The notes: generated by a model not told the origin, from the letters alone. A stretch of DNA of 34,676 nucleotides from Seison nebaliae (GCA_023231475.1 JALJEE010002639.1:1-34676), one strand, 5' to 3'; positions 21,378 through 34,392 are shown, counted from the stretch's first letter. Made by a program: numbers and translations.

Positions 21378-24300
21378 ACTATCAATGAGAAATAAATAAG
21401 AATTTGCAGAAATGAATGGAAAGAACATTCGTTCGATGAGAACTAACCTAAAAGAACTTTCCGTTAAGGAAAATTTTTATTATTTATTTCTCGTTTTAAA
21501 CCATTCAATTAATAGCCAAATGGTTCAATTATTCCTAATTCTATTCATTGCAATTCTCCTGATTATATTGCATCTGACAATTCTTATACTACTTTCTGCC
21601 GATTTATTGATTCTTTTCTTTTTTCTTAGGAAAATCTGTTTCGGTGGATATCGTGTTAATTTAATCTTCAGTTTGATATATTCGAAGATGAGTGACATGT
21701 ACGTATTGGAATAAATATATAATAATAAAAATAACTATGATTTCCTATACCGATGATTGTGAACTTTTTTTCGTAATATGAGTCAACTGTTGTTGCATGA
21801 ACCAAGTCAGTTTCTCCTTTTGTTTTCCTTTAACTTTTATTCGGGTCTGGAGTTCCTCTTCGTTCTTCTATTAGCTTAGTATGTTGCTTCCTCATGTTAG
21901 TCGTCATTCTCAGTCATAGTATTACCCGAAACATGAACAAATGTTAAGATGTAATTCGTGACCATTCATCAAAGTTGATCAATGAAAACATGAAACAAAT
22001 GGAATCGTGTTAACGTGTGCTTAATCCATTATAATGATAATGATTATGTTGATGGTCCACATATTAATAATGATAATAATCAACAAGAAAAAAAAGGAAT
22101 AAATAATAAACAGGAAAAAAGATGTTGAGGTAAAGTTCAGTTAGTGTTTGAGAGAAATTGGAGAATTATGCGTCCATCTTTCTCTTATTACGCAAGAAAT
22201 TTAGACGACTTCATGCGATAATCGACTGAAGAAAAATGTGATCAATATAAATTATATGTTCATCAATAACTGATATTAAATACTCATCCCACTGACAACC
22301 GTCAGAAATGCATCATAATGGCATAATTATTTATTTCGATTAACATCTTACATTATCTTACAAGTTATTGTTAGTTAACATTAATTTGAAATTAATATAT
22401 CATATAATAAATTAGTATTGTTCGATTTTATATCATTTATATATTACACCATGTACCAAGAACGAACGATAATAGAAAAATATTAATAACAAAAAAATTT
22501 CTAATTGACTTTTTAATACTTTGTTTCATGGTATATAGAACGGTAGTTATATGAGAAAAGTAATTGTAAATCTGATTATACAACAACATCATTGTCATTA
22601 TGAATTGTAAGAATAAAAACAGTTTATGAGAGGAATAGAAATGGAGAAACATTATTCTGATTTATTCATTTATATTACATTTCCCACCAATCTTTAATTC
22701 TACTTTATTCTCCAGTTTCTTGTCGATGTTCGTTAATGTCCTTCGTCAATTCTATTTAATCCTTCTCCCCCTTTCCAATTCAATAAAAGTTTATGTCACT
22801 ATTGTACGAAAAAGAATTTTTTTACAAATCCGAATAAAAAGAAAATTTCGCACAATTCTTCCTGCATTGTCGATTTGAGAAGAATATAAAACCAATTCCG
22901 TCAAATACTATTTATATTTGATGTTGTTTCATTTCATGTATTCATTTTCTTTTCTTTTCCCCAAACCAGTAGTTTATTCCGTAAGTTTAAGGTAAGTGGC
23001 GAATGTTTTAGTTTTTAAAGTTTGTCTTTCTTTTCCATGCATCCAAAATGGAAAGTGAATTGCTCTAAAATTTGTTAATCAATTTAATCGATCTTTATCC
23101 GAATTATTTATCGCTCATTAAAAATCTATTTCACTTAATTTCGAACGCTGATCATATGTGTTAGATCGATGACACAATTAAGGAATAGTAAGTTTAATGG
23201 TCTGTTTATTATATAAGAAATAAATCCATAATATTCATCCATCAATCCGTGTTATCGGCAATTCAACTATCCTATTAACTTATCATTTTCTTCTCACCAA
23301 TATCGTATGTGTAGTGTAATCTTAGAAATTATTGATTCTACTGATAATTGAGGAAAATTATTCATTTTACGATCTTTATCTGAGATATATTATCCGAAGT
23401 TTTAATATTCAGTAATAATTGTAATTGCATAGTCGTTGAGAGGCAAATATGATTGATGTTAATAATAATAGTTAATGTTTCCCTCTTGATAAACGGGTTG
23501 ATGAGAATTTATGTGAAGATGATGATAATGATGATGATACTATTGGGAACTCGAAAACATATCGTCCTTAACCTTACGTCGATATCAAATATTTGAACAT
23601 TCATCTAAATTAGTAAGAAACTCCGTTTTTTTGGTGAGGAATCGACCTTATACATTTCGACATCATAAATAAAGTTGCAGACATGACCTAACTGAATCAA
23701 AAAAAAAGAAGTTTCATACACATTTCTCATGGTGAATAATTGGTGCATATGGCAGTATATGATTCTCCATATTTAATCCTTTTTGTTTTGTTTCAGTTCG
23801 TCTTTAATTCATCCGCAGCAACTTTAACATATTGCTCTGAACTGATTCATCATTCCACTATTTCCTTATTCTTCCTATCTGCCTTCTGATCATAAGAGGA
23901 ATGAAGAGCTGTTACAACTCCATTCTTCTTCTTTACCGTACAAAAAACGATGGAATTTTGACTTACTTCCGTCTTTTTTATGTCATTACTTATTATCAAT
24001 ACACTTTCGAAATTCTTTCGTTGATTCAAGGCAAAATTTTTAGACGATGTCAGTGACTGCAAAAGAATTATCAAAATAACAAAGAAGAAGTTAGAACCCG
24101 ATGGACTTTCTTTGACGGGAGAAGGATAAGAAAAAAAGAATTCGTCGAAATTAGAGGCTAATATCATTAGATCATAATTAGAATTTTAGATATATGTTTA
24201 CTCACCATCCAATGATTTACTATCTCTCTCAATAATAGTTGAAATATTTTCAAGAAATTCTTATTATCTATTTTGTCTTTCAACAACAGAATCATTTGAG

Positions 24301-25782
24301 GAAGAAGAACTATGAATTTTGTTTTGAATAAAGGATAACTGGCGATATCTCCAATTTTGATTGATTATGTGTCAAAATAATGTCTGCACAATATTTTTCT
24401 TGTTAGACATATTTCTTCCATCCACATATTTCTATTCGTCAATATCTTATGTTTCTGATGATATTCTTCTTCGTTAACATTCGTTCTGTCGAGTATAATT
24501 GGCATTTAATGATTGAATGGACGAGAATAAACAGAAGTTTCATCAACTTCTTAATATCAACTCTACCAATTTGTACTGAAGAAGAGAAAGTAAATTATCA
24601 ATTGTATATTATATCGTTTCTATCTCTTCCTATTGGAACTTACTATATAGAAATCAAATATTGTGATAGTGAAACGAAAAAGTAATTATATATCATCTTT
24701 CTCCATAGTAATAAGTCAGGAGAAATAATCGCAAGAGATGTATAAGAGAAAGAGAGGGAAGAAGAGAGATGGATAAAAGCATTATCGATTTTATTTAATA
24801 AAGAATATTATCAGAGAATGTATGTGGACGTTGGAAACTAATAATTATTCCTGTATTCAGATTGAGCTAAAGTTTTCAAGAGAAACAATTGTCAATTAAG
24901 TGAATAAGATTGAGATGAGTGGAGAGGAAGATTCATAAATAAATTCTTAACTTCGCTCTATTGCTCCTTTCGTCTTTATGTGAGAAAATTGATAATTGTT
25001 GGGGGGAATATATGTAATCATTCTCTGACTATCATCGGAAATACGAACAAAGAAAAGAAGATATATTTATATATTTAGATGGAAAGATTTCATTTGGTTA
25101 ATGTAAAAAATAAAATGATAACTTTACATGTCAAATTAATTATTTGGATTTCTTATTTTTTCGTTATTTATGTTCTTAACGATTTTATTGAATATATATT
25201 CAAACACTGTACAAGAAATTAATTATATAATATGCTTTTTTATTTTCGTTGACGATACATGAGGTTGAAGAATACAATAAAAGATAAAGATGAATTAGAA
25301 ATAAAAAGATAATTTGTATAAATAACTTTTGTCAGATTTATTTAATTACATAAGAAGAAGAAAAAATTTGGAGTAAAAGAAGAAAAGAAAGAAAGAGGAA
25401 TTTCTTTCATTCTCGTTTAAGGCGGGAAGAGCAATAGAATAAGGAGAAACCATATGGGGAAGGAGTAGAAGGAATATCTCCAGCCAAACTTCGGATTGTA
25501 TTGACGGATATATAGAGAAGATAAAGGAACCAATTCATTTTTCTTCTATGATTCCATAACGATATTCTACATCTTATTTATTTCTTCTTAACAACTTTCA
25601 CCTAATCATTCGATGATTTCCAATCTCAGATGTCAGTGTAAGTTCGTTCAAATAAAATGAGAATTTCTTCTTTAATTATTTTCCTATTCGTCTTCTAATT
25701 CATCGGGACGACATTCATCTACTGCACATTTGTGCTCCTTCTCGATATTGTGAAGACGTATACTTATGTTGAGCATATGTGA

Positions 25783-25788
<6 letters not shown>

Positions 25789-25816
<28 letters not shown>
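25789..25816. repeat. (GT)14 microsatellite
   Basis: An uninterrupted GT dinucleotide run of 28 bp is followed by an imperfect ttttgtgtg. Open frames crossing it on both strands (Cys-Val and Thr-His repeats) are artefacts of the repeat. Confidence 0.95.
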
Positions 25817-25819
<3 letters not shown>

Positions 25820-26202
25820 GTGTGGGAGAAGACAATAATTATTATCATTCTGCTAAAAGTGAAGAAGAATATAACGGATGAAATATTGGAATATATAACG
25901 AACAAGTATACGTTTGTCCTGCTAAGTACATGGAAGGAACGGTCGCTATCTATAACTTGTTAATATTTCGAGATAAATACAGAAGAGAAATCGAAGGAAA
26001 ATAAAAGTTTTCCATTTGGACAATATTTGTCATTTGATTAAATAGATTTTTTACAGGGAATTTTTTTTAAGTTCTTTTCTCACACAAGTTTTGTTTCGGC
26101 GTCGATGTTCATTTGATTTTCTTCTAATTTTTCCATTTTTCATTGATGAAATAGATTGAGTGACTAATGACGTAGATTAAGGAGAGAAATTGGATTGAAG
26201 TT

Positions 26203-26949
26203 ATGAGTAAAGACGTGAAACAATTATACTTGTATGGTAATGGGAAACAAAGAATGGATTCTTATGCATTAACATCATCTAAAGATTATGATTGTGAAGA
26301 GAAAAGGAAATGGAATCGACAATTTCCTTTAAGACATTTGAAATTAGATAAAACCCCTAACAATAACAACAACAACAACGGTGACCACAACAGTAAAACA
26401 TTTAGTTGTAGTCCATCTTCCACATCATCTTCTTCTGTTACGACGACAACAAAATTGACAATGACTCCAGTGAATAATCGAAAGAAGTTTTTTCAAACAA
26501 AAAATTATTTGTGGAATTCAAATAAGAAATATTTATGTCATGACGATGTTCATGAAGATGGTGAAAAGAGAAATAGTTCATTCGATTTCCATAAAAGAAG
26601 AACATCGTTAGAACAAGATGCAAAATATACGTTGGCATATAATCCTTATCCATCTCAAGATTTGAATGAAAAATCGAGTGATGATTCTTCAGAGAGAGAG
26701 AAGAGATTCGATCGTGTTCTCAATAAAGTAGATACGATGAATAGGAAGGAGAAAGTTGCCATCGAATTGAGTGAAGACGTTTTAAATTATTTGAATCGAA
26801 TAGATGAATGGAATGACAGTAATTATTCGAATGTTTATACAACAGATGAAGATGATCGGATTGGTGGCGAAATAGAAGATGAGGAAAATGATGAATTGGA
26901 TGATGATGAAAGTGATACTAGTAGTGTTACTAGTTTTGATGATGATGAT

Positions 26950-26980
<31 letters not shown>

Positions 26981-29900
26981 AAGATATTGATAATGGGAAA
27001 GAATTAAATAGAAATTATGATGATGATAATAATGATTATGATAATTATGAGAATGACATGAATTATAATAATGAGACGACTAATCAAAATATGGCGACAC
27101 TTGATCAGACTGTCATTAAACGATTATTGACGGACAATCGTCAAGATGGACGAAGTTGTCGTGGGAGAAATATTTGTTCATTGGATTCCACATATGAGAT
27201 TGGCAGGAAGAATAGTAATAATTCTTCAGAGAATTATCATCAACAACAACATCCATATTATTTGACGGAGTTGAATGAAATGGTTCGTTGTCTCTATCAG
27301 AGGAAAAATGGTTTATCAAATATTTCATCGAGAAATCAAATGGAAAATAAGAATGAGGGAACGTTCTTAAGAAATGATGAAATTGACAATATTGATGATG
27401 ATGATAAGGATCAGAGGAGACACATTTTAAAAAGTCATAAGCAAATCCATCATTTTATGAATGGCAGTCGAGAGACAAGAGATAGTCAAATTGATGCGTC
27501 GTCAATGATGGACAATAAGGAGAAGAAAGTTAATATGAGTGACAATAACGTCATCGGTGATGAAGAAATGAATGAATGTCAAACGCAAATCAAACAAAAT
27601 CCTTTGGTTGCTGATGATGATGATTATGACGATGATGATCATCAACGACAATATCCGAAACGATATTCCTCATCTGATTATGATGCTTATCAACTCTCAA
27701 TTAGCTCCATTAACGATTGGTCGATGGATAACAATTTGGAAGAATCTTTCATTTCTTCAACTGACAACCACAACAACAATAACAATAACAAAAACGAGAG
27801 TGGTAGAATGACTAGTCATTTGAAGAATAAGATATCAGACCGTTCGTTCAAGACGAAAAGTCAAACAGAAAATGAAGAGAAATTAATTCATGAAATTATT
27901 CAATTAAAGAAGAAATATCAGGTGAAGGATATGAAATCATTGAGACATCTGATTGCAGCTTTTATGTCATCGTCGTTTAATGAGAATATGACGAATAATG
28001 ATAATCAATTTCATCTCAACACAATCTCTCACGATAAGAATATCATTGAATTAATGTGCAAAGACAATAAGGAGAATGAAGGCGATTCCGTTCGAATGAC
28101 GTCTTGGAGTGAAATTAAAGGTAAAGTTTTATCAATTTCAACATCGTCTTCCATCACATCCACATCCACTTCATCAGAAAACATAAATATAATTCCTCAT
28201 TCAATAACAACAACAACGACAACAACAACAGCTACGAATAATAAAAATGTGATAATGGAACGATCGAATGGAACCGAGAGAAGTCATGATTCTTTATTTC
28301 GACGATTTCAACAACAGAAACAATTGAAATCAACTTCGAAGAAGTTTAGTATAAATGATATCAAACAACATCAAATGAAACAATTGGAGAAGGAGAGAGA
28401 TATTCTATTGAATATGGGACAAATTATTGATATTTCTGCATTTCATTCCGTCTCCCTCTCAAGGAATCGAGCTGACGTTCGCAAGTGTTTGGGCGAAAGT
28501 GGCGAAGAGAACGAAACGATAAAGAAATATCGGAAATTAAATCGATATATTAGTCGATTAATGGATCGATCAGCAACCACATCAAAATCGACTGATAAAC
28601 AAGAGAATGATAACCAGAATAAAATCAGAATGTTACAGATGAATATGAAACGATGTTTTACCCAACCGTGTAATATTGGCGAAAAGAAACAATCTGCAAA
28701 AGAAGATTTTTTCATTTGTCTCCCGAAAAAATATTTTCAGAAAAGAATGGCAGAAATGAGAAGAGATCGTCAAAGGAAAGGAGAAGATGAGAGAAAGAAG
28801 AGACATTGTAATTCTCGATTATGCATGTTACGTCGTTGTCATAGTAATGATTGTTATTATGATAAGAAACGATATAATTATCGAAGGATAACCAATGATC
28901 ACTCGATCAATTCGAATCATTGTTCGATGATATTAAAATTGAATTTATTTACTCATCATCTCTCTTGGGAGAGATTCGATTCACTTCAACGATATCATAC
29001 ATCAATCTCTTCAATAGCAGAAGCTCAATATTATTGCATAACGAAATTGATGAATAAGAAGTTGAAGATCTCATTGAAGAAACAATCGGAATTTCATGGA
29101 TACTCCATCGACAATCAACAAATGAAAATGAATAAATTTGATCGATATCATCATCGTCTTCCATCATCCAGATCGACATTAAGCGACAAAATTCTTTCAA
29201 TGAAAAAACGAAATAATCCTCCAGGTACTAGAGACATATCAGACTTGATGAGAAGATATACAAATAACTTATCGATATCATCAGATGGTGATGTGATACA
29301 ACCACCTAAAGCTCCATGGTCATTCGCCAATATGCACAGTCGTACAACTAATGAATTAACGACTAATCAAATCACTTTGACTAAAGTCACATCATCATCT
29401 TCCTCCAAATCTATTGCAACAACAACAACAACAAGTAAGAATAATAATGATAATCGTTCATCTGATATCAATAACGGTGATAGTGGTGTATGTTTAGTTT
29501 CATCCGATACATCATCCAATGTCAATGACACTTCCTCTCAACTGATCGATAAAACTTATGCTAATGCAAAATGTAAATTTTTTTTTTAAATTTCTTTTTT
29601 TCATATTCTAATTTATTTTCTTGATTTATTAGGTGTCATTGCAAAGATAACGGAAGCAGTTGATAATATTCTCTTACTACAATCAAGTAAGAAGAATGGA
29701 AATGTTAAATTTATTAATATTCCGAAAAAAATATTCATATTTATATTAATTTTATAGATTCATAATTTCGATAATGTAAAAGATTTTATTAGAAAGATGT
29801 TGAATGATCGATTTACTCCAAACTTTGCAATGTTGTTCGAATGTGAAATGAAAATTAATGAAAAAACTTTGAAACAATTTCAAGGTGAACATTTTCTAAT

Positions 29901-31218
29901 ATGATTCCTGTTATCAATATTATTCTGTTTAGTTTGGAATTTAATTGATGAATTGGTTAGTTTATCGAAAACGGTCGATAATAAATCGCCACATCATCAA
30001 ACATTGTTGTATATGAGAGTGGGTCGTCGATGGGCGACGGCGGCAGTTTCTAATTATACTGCAAGATTTCAAATGTTTATTCTTTATCTTATCAAGTTAA
30101 ATTTATTTCGCATTTATTTTTTTTTTATCATTTTTATATAATGTTGTAGTGCCGGTTATTTAATTATATGGTTGCAATTTGTGGTAGAACAACCGAAAAT
30201 TTTAGAAATGTTTTATGAGAAGAATTCTTTGTTGATGGAAGTGGCAGATTTGAAAGTGAAGAATATGAAAGATAAATATCCAATAAAATTGTTTGATGAA
30301 TTGTTGGGGAAATTAAGTTCATTGAATTGTTTAAAACAATCGTTCGATGACCTTCCACTACCCATCCAAAAGAATCGTATTACTCATACGACTATCCAAC
30401 CATCCTCCTCAACTACCACTACAACAGGCAAATCGAATTTACGCGAACAATCGAATCGTTTCAATCGACCCAAGACAATCACGAATACGGCACCTCTTCC
30501 AACTAAAACATCAAATGTAAAAGTAGAAACATCCGTCACCAGCACTACCACCTCATCAAATGGAACGAAACGATTTGGATATACGAGTAACACATTAACA
30601 TTCTCACGAAAGCAATCCCAACAAACAAGTTCCACACAAAACAGTTTGAAGTCTTCTCTCGCTAGTACCGCTACGACAATCAGTCGTCATAGTAACCGGA
30701 CGAATGAGAATGACTCGAAAAAATCAAGTGAAAGAACGAAATTGACAGGAAAGAAGAATGAGAAGAAACCAACGAACCGACCGTCCAGAATTAAGACGCC
30801 TAAAGCAAATATTTCCTCTAATTCTTCATTTCAATGTAAATCGCCGAAGAAAGTTCTTTTACCATTTACGACTATTGCCCAATCGCCGACTAAAGTCACG
30901 ACACCTACAAATATTTTGAAATCATCTAATAAGAAAGATCAGAATAGTGGAACAATCAAACCATCCACAATACCAACAACAGTAACTACTTCAATAATTT
31001 CAACGAATCATCTCAATCATGGAAATAATAATACTGTTACCCACTGGACAACAAATTTAGGGAAAGCATTGAAAGCGACTTTGTTTGGTGGTCATTCTTC
31101 TTCTGATTGTCGACAACAACCAATTCCTTCAAATGATGTTAGCCATAGAATCACGTCAGGTTTAACACAAGTCACATCGAAAAAACGAAGTGGTTTGTCG
31201 ATGGAAAGATATTCTTAA
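26203..31218 (+). CDS. RUN-domain protein of the RUSC/UNC-14 type (1599 aa)
   Basis: Five exons, 26203-29572, 29633-29703, 29758-29884, 29933-30095 and 30150-31218, join in phase to 1599 residues. The first about 1120 residues are low-complexity: an Asn run near 50, an Asp/Glu block near 245-265, many His/Gln/Ser/Thr stretches, one helical segment near 560-600, and a PPKAPWSF motif near 1035. Residues about 1125-1312 form an all-helical RUN domain. It starts with ITEAVDNILLL, continues with RFTPNFAMLFECEM and VWNLIDELV, and contains RFQMFILYLINAGYLIIWL and FDELLGKLSSLNCLKQSFD. This helix order and the RF..FIL.LLN...L..W pattern resemble the RUN domain of RUSC1/2 and nematode UNC-14, which act as kinesin-1 and AP-4 adaptors in vesicle and axonal transport. 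A Ser/Thr/Lys-rich tail follows. The C-terminal SH3 domain of RUSC proteins is not visible, as in UNC-14. Exons before 26203 cannot be excluded. The family call is from recalled pattern, and the subfamily is less certain than the RUN fold. Confidence 0.75.
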
Positions 31219-31971
31219 CAGATTTAACAGATCTTAATAGATATTCTTCAGTTGACAATTGAGGGGATATAACTCCATTTTCAATTCTGTTCATACATCT
31301 CATTCTCCTCTGCATTTTTTATATTTTCATCCTTAATTTCTTCTTTCATCGAATTAAGTGAAAAGTTGAAGGGAAGTTTCAGTAAAATCCATTTTAATTC
31401 ATGATCGGAGAGAGATCATTTATCAAATTGAATGGCATATTCTATTTTTTCTTTCTTTTTACAAATCTAATCAATTCAATGACATTTCTCATTTTCTTCT
31501 CCTTATATTTATTTGCAAAAGAGCACTCACTTATACACAACATGCCCACTTTCACATATATATCACTATATGAGTATTTTGATCATTCTTTTCATTTGGA
31601 GTGGATGGAACGACAACCTAATCATACCAACATATATCTAGATAATTAATTTTTTTTGTCGTTTATTCATTCCACCATTTATTTTTTGATCAATTCAATT
31701 CTCATTCTATTTATTTCAACTACATTAACTATATCATCTAACTGTTTACAGCCTCCATAAAATGAAAATAATCCATATAATCAACTCACAATTCCTTCTA
31801 AAGTTTATTTTCTCACAGTCAAATAATATGATATTAAAAAATTGAAATGTAATAATTTGTTGAGATGATAATTCTGAGTTAATTGAAAGTATGTAATCCA
31901 CTACTCTCCTTATCTGAAAATAAGGAAATAGAATGGAAAATTATTTCGGATTTTTCGGAAAAACAAATCGG
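31219..31971. other. Spacer between convergent genes
   Basis: This stretch separates the RUN-domain gene stop from the IDH3G stop. It is AT-rich with no gene seen. A chance plus-strand frame at 31401-31649 is Phe-rich and lacks motifs. TTTATT at 31804-31809 would read as AATAAA for IDH3G, about 165 bp past its stop. Confidence 0.55.
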
Positions 31972-33524
31972 CTAACCTAGAAATCCGAATTCAGGTGTTA
32001 ATGTCATTATGTGTGACAAAACTTCATTCATAAATTCTGAAGTCGATGCAGTTCCCCCTATGTCTTGTGTTCGGATCTAGAAATGTTCTAAGTTATCAAA
32101 ATATAAATGAATAAAATGAACATTCTTCTCTCTGATTGTATGAAGAATTCCATGACGTATAGTTGATGAATGTTTTCGACAACTTATATGAACAGATATT
32201 TTGAAAAATTTAAAAACAATATGAAAGTTCGAAACCCTAAATATTCGAGTAGGTCTGCTGCAGAAAATAACATTGATGATGGATTGGCAATATTTTTCCC
32301 CTTTAAACTCACTCCAGTATTTCTTGTTCCCTGACAATTTAAATAAAATATACTCGATCGGAGATAAACTGGAAATAAACCGTTTCAAAAACTGCACAAT
32401 GATCACCAATATTTCGTCCTGCTACAATTCCACTGCCACCCACCATTCCAGTGGCGATATTCGCCACAATATTTCCATAAAGATTCGGCATAAGCATCAC
32501 ATCAAATTGTTCCGGTTTCGATACGAGTTGCATACAAGTATTATCAACAATCATCGTATTGAATTCGATATCGGGATATCGTTTGGCGACTTCGGCGCAA
32601 CATTCAATAAATAATCCGTCACCTTTCTTCCTATTTAAAATGATATCGTAAAATTCTACCTTCTCAACTTAAAAAAAGTTGAACATGATATTTGCTTTAT
32701 GTACAGCCGTAACTTTCCTTCTTTGCTGTACGGAGGCTAATTGGAAAGCATATTCAGCTATTCGTAATGAATTCTTTGTCGTGATAACTTTAAGACTTTC
32801 TACAATTCCCTTCACAGGTTCATGTTCCATTCCGCTATATTCACCTAAAAATTGTACATAAGTAAAATAAAGATTGATCATTTTTAACCTTCTGTATTCT
32901 CTCTAATAAGAAATATATCGATGTTGTCATGTTTAGTATTAACCGCTTTAATGGATTTACATCTTAACACGTTAGCATATAATTCCAATTCAGTTCTAGG
33001 TAAATGAGGAAGAGTCATTAGGAACAAAAAGGAAAAACCTCAATCGAACATTTGCACTCATATCATAACCAAGCTTGTCATGATCAGAAGTAATATTACC
33101 TTTCAACGCAAGACCATTCCGTTGTACCGATTTTATGGCATACATCATATTCTCATTATTACAAGTGGTCGAATCCAATTCAACATCTTCAAATATCACA
33201 GGAGCACGTACGAGACTTTGAGAGAGAGATGAGCAATTTACTTGGAATTAAATAATAAACCGAAAAGCTTCTTTTGCCCAACCAATCATTTCCGGTCCAA
33301 TACCATCACCCGGAATGATAGTAATCGTATACTTCCCACCATACTTCGTATGAGGAATTTTTTTCATAGCTTGAATCTTCCTCTCATTTGGCTGTTGTAC
33401 AAAAAAAGAGGACGAATGGCGAACTGTATTTATCTATCGAACAACAGAATATAATTTAAATTGTGTTGAATGAAAGACGAATAACTTTACGGAATAATCC
33501 AATCGATCCTGATATCAGTTTCAT
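31972..33524 (-). CDS. IDH3G: Mitochondrial NAD-dependent isocitrate dehydrogenase, gamma (regulatory) subunit (388 aa, nine exons)
   Basis: IDH3 oxidises isocitrate to 2-oxoglutarate in the TCA cycle. Gamma is a non-catalytic subunit that pairs with alpha and carries allosteric control (citrate, ADP). Exons on the minus strand: 33524-33486, 33433-33261, 33215-33039, 32995-32889, 32844-32685, 32630-32381, 32330-32236, 32182-32122 and 32076-31972. All phases agree and the sum is exactly 389 codons including TAG; human gamma is about 393 residues. The first 25-30 residues ([14 protein letters not shown], few acids) fit a mitochondrial targeting peptide. Motifs: [92 protein letters not shown] and [13 protein letters not shown]. 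Asn in LYGNI, where catalytic alpha subunits have Asp, and VDNT.MQLVS and DIGG point to gamma rather than alpha. Each intron is about 45-54 bp, begins GTT and ends AG. No defect is visible. Confidence 0.96.
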
Positions 33525-34077
33525 TTTGGTTCTTCGGTTATATTATAGGCCAGAAATTTTAAATCGTTTATAGGCTTAGTTCTGTTCTATATGTTTAACT
33601 GCTCATCATAATTTCCTCCAATTTGTTAATGAATTTTAGCATATATTTTGACATCAAACATTGTATCTAATTCTAAAGGTTGCAGACACTTTTACAAACG
33701 TATAATAATGAAGTTCGGATCATTAATATTCCTCTAATATTAATCATTTTGGGCTTAATCTATTACCTTCAGAATTTCAAGGTAGCAAGTCTTTTAAGTA
33801 GGAATATGATCCATCATAGAAAGAATATGTAGAAAGTAAGAATATATTGGACAGTATGAATGTTTATCAAAATATGAAAATATTAATTATAGCGAAAGGT
33901 TAGGCGGTTTCGGAAGCAGTTACCAAAGTGGTAAAAAATAGTTCAAAGGAAAATTACAGGAAATGAACGTTATCAAGAGGACATTGCATAATTACATCCC
34001 AATTAAGAAGATTCCAATAGCGAAAGATAAGTTTTTTAAAAGCCCATCGAATATAATAATGTTAAATGGGGGAAAAT
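33525..34077. other. IDH3G upstream region
   Basis: This should hold the promoter and 5' UTR of IDH3G, read leftward. No core promoter element is convincing and no other gene is seen. From about 33960 a weak plus-strand frame runs into the degenerate tandem repeat and is best explained by it. Confidence 0.5.
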
Positions 34078-34300
34078 GGGAAGATATTAACCTTACACAT
34101 TCTAAAGCGGAAGTTCTAAAAGGAAAGATGTTAATCCAGTTTCTTCTAAAAGGGAACGGTATTAACTTATTTAGTAGAAAAAGGAACGATGTTAGCCTCC
34201 TTTTGTCTTATATGGAAAGATATTAACTCTCTATAGCTTAAAACGGAAAGATATCAACTCTTTAAATCGAAAATGGAAAGATATTAACCGTTTTAAGTCA
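34078..34300. repeat. Degenerate tandem repeat, period about 30-31 bp
   Basis: A core close to GGAAAGATATTAAC recurs at 34078, 34122, 34152, 34183, 34214, 34245 and 34275. The last six copies are spaced 30-31 bp apart. Between the cores lie about 15 bp of AT-rich, more variable sequence. Copies differ at several positions (GATGTTAAT, CGGTATTAAC, CGATGTTAGC, GATATCAAC), so the array is old or under weak homogenisation. It lies about 90 bp from the TTAA-flanked foldback element. Confidence 0.85.
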
Positions 34301-34392
34301 AGTTTAAATTAAATATTTACTTACATTAAACGTCTGTTGCATAGTTAATTTTAGAAATGTTGTATTTTATTTATTTATTATAAAATAAAATG

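Larger units (their letters stand above)
18736..26202. other. 7.5 kb gap with no recognised gene
   Basis: The region lies between the divergent ECT2 and RUN-domain genes. Open frames are all about 105 codons or fewer, mostly hydrophobic, and none matches a family I know. Because exons in this genome can be as short as 39-60 bp, a multi-exon gene with a fast-evolving product could be missed. Visible elements are simple repeats (19851-19880, about 23516-23540, 25789-25816), a TA-rich tract bounded by two TATCGATA palindromes (21323-21377), and a purine-rich stretch at about 24735-24775 (aga/gga runs). Promoters and 5' UTR exons of both flanking genes are expected here. Confidence 0.5.

Noticed and set aside
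21412-21714. A 100-codon plus-strand frame with a strongly hydrophobic middle, like a membrane protein
   Set aside because: AT-rich random DNA readily yields Leu/Ile/Phe-rich frames. There is no motif, no conserved neighbour and no spliced continuation that I can find.
23850-24167. A 105-codon minus-strand frame in the large gap
   Set aside because: The composition is mixed with no recognisable domain, and no flanking splice sites extend it. It is the longest chance frame in 7.5 kb.
25684-25963. Overlapping frames on both strands with Thr-His and Cys-Val repeats
   Set aside because: They are translations of the (GT)14 microsatellite.
29687-29757. Alternative donor GTAAGA at 29687 for the second RUN-gene intron
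   Set aside because: It looks closer to the animal consensus, but splicing there to the acceptor at 29757 runs into a stop at once. The GTTAAA donor at 29704 keeps the RUN frame open.
32273-32614. A 113-codon plus-strand frame in the IDH3G region
   Set aside because: It is antisense to conserved IDH3G exons and crosses their introns.
33963-34226. An 87-codon plus-strand frame upstream of IDH3G
   Set aside because: It coincides with the degenerate 30 bp tandem repeat, and its similar short peptides are explained by that array.
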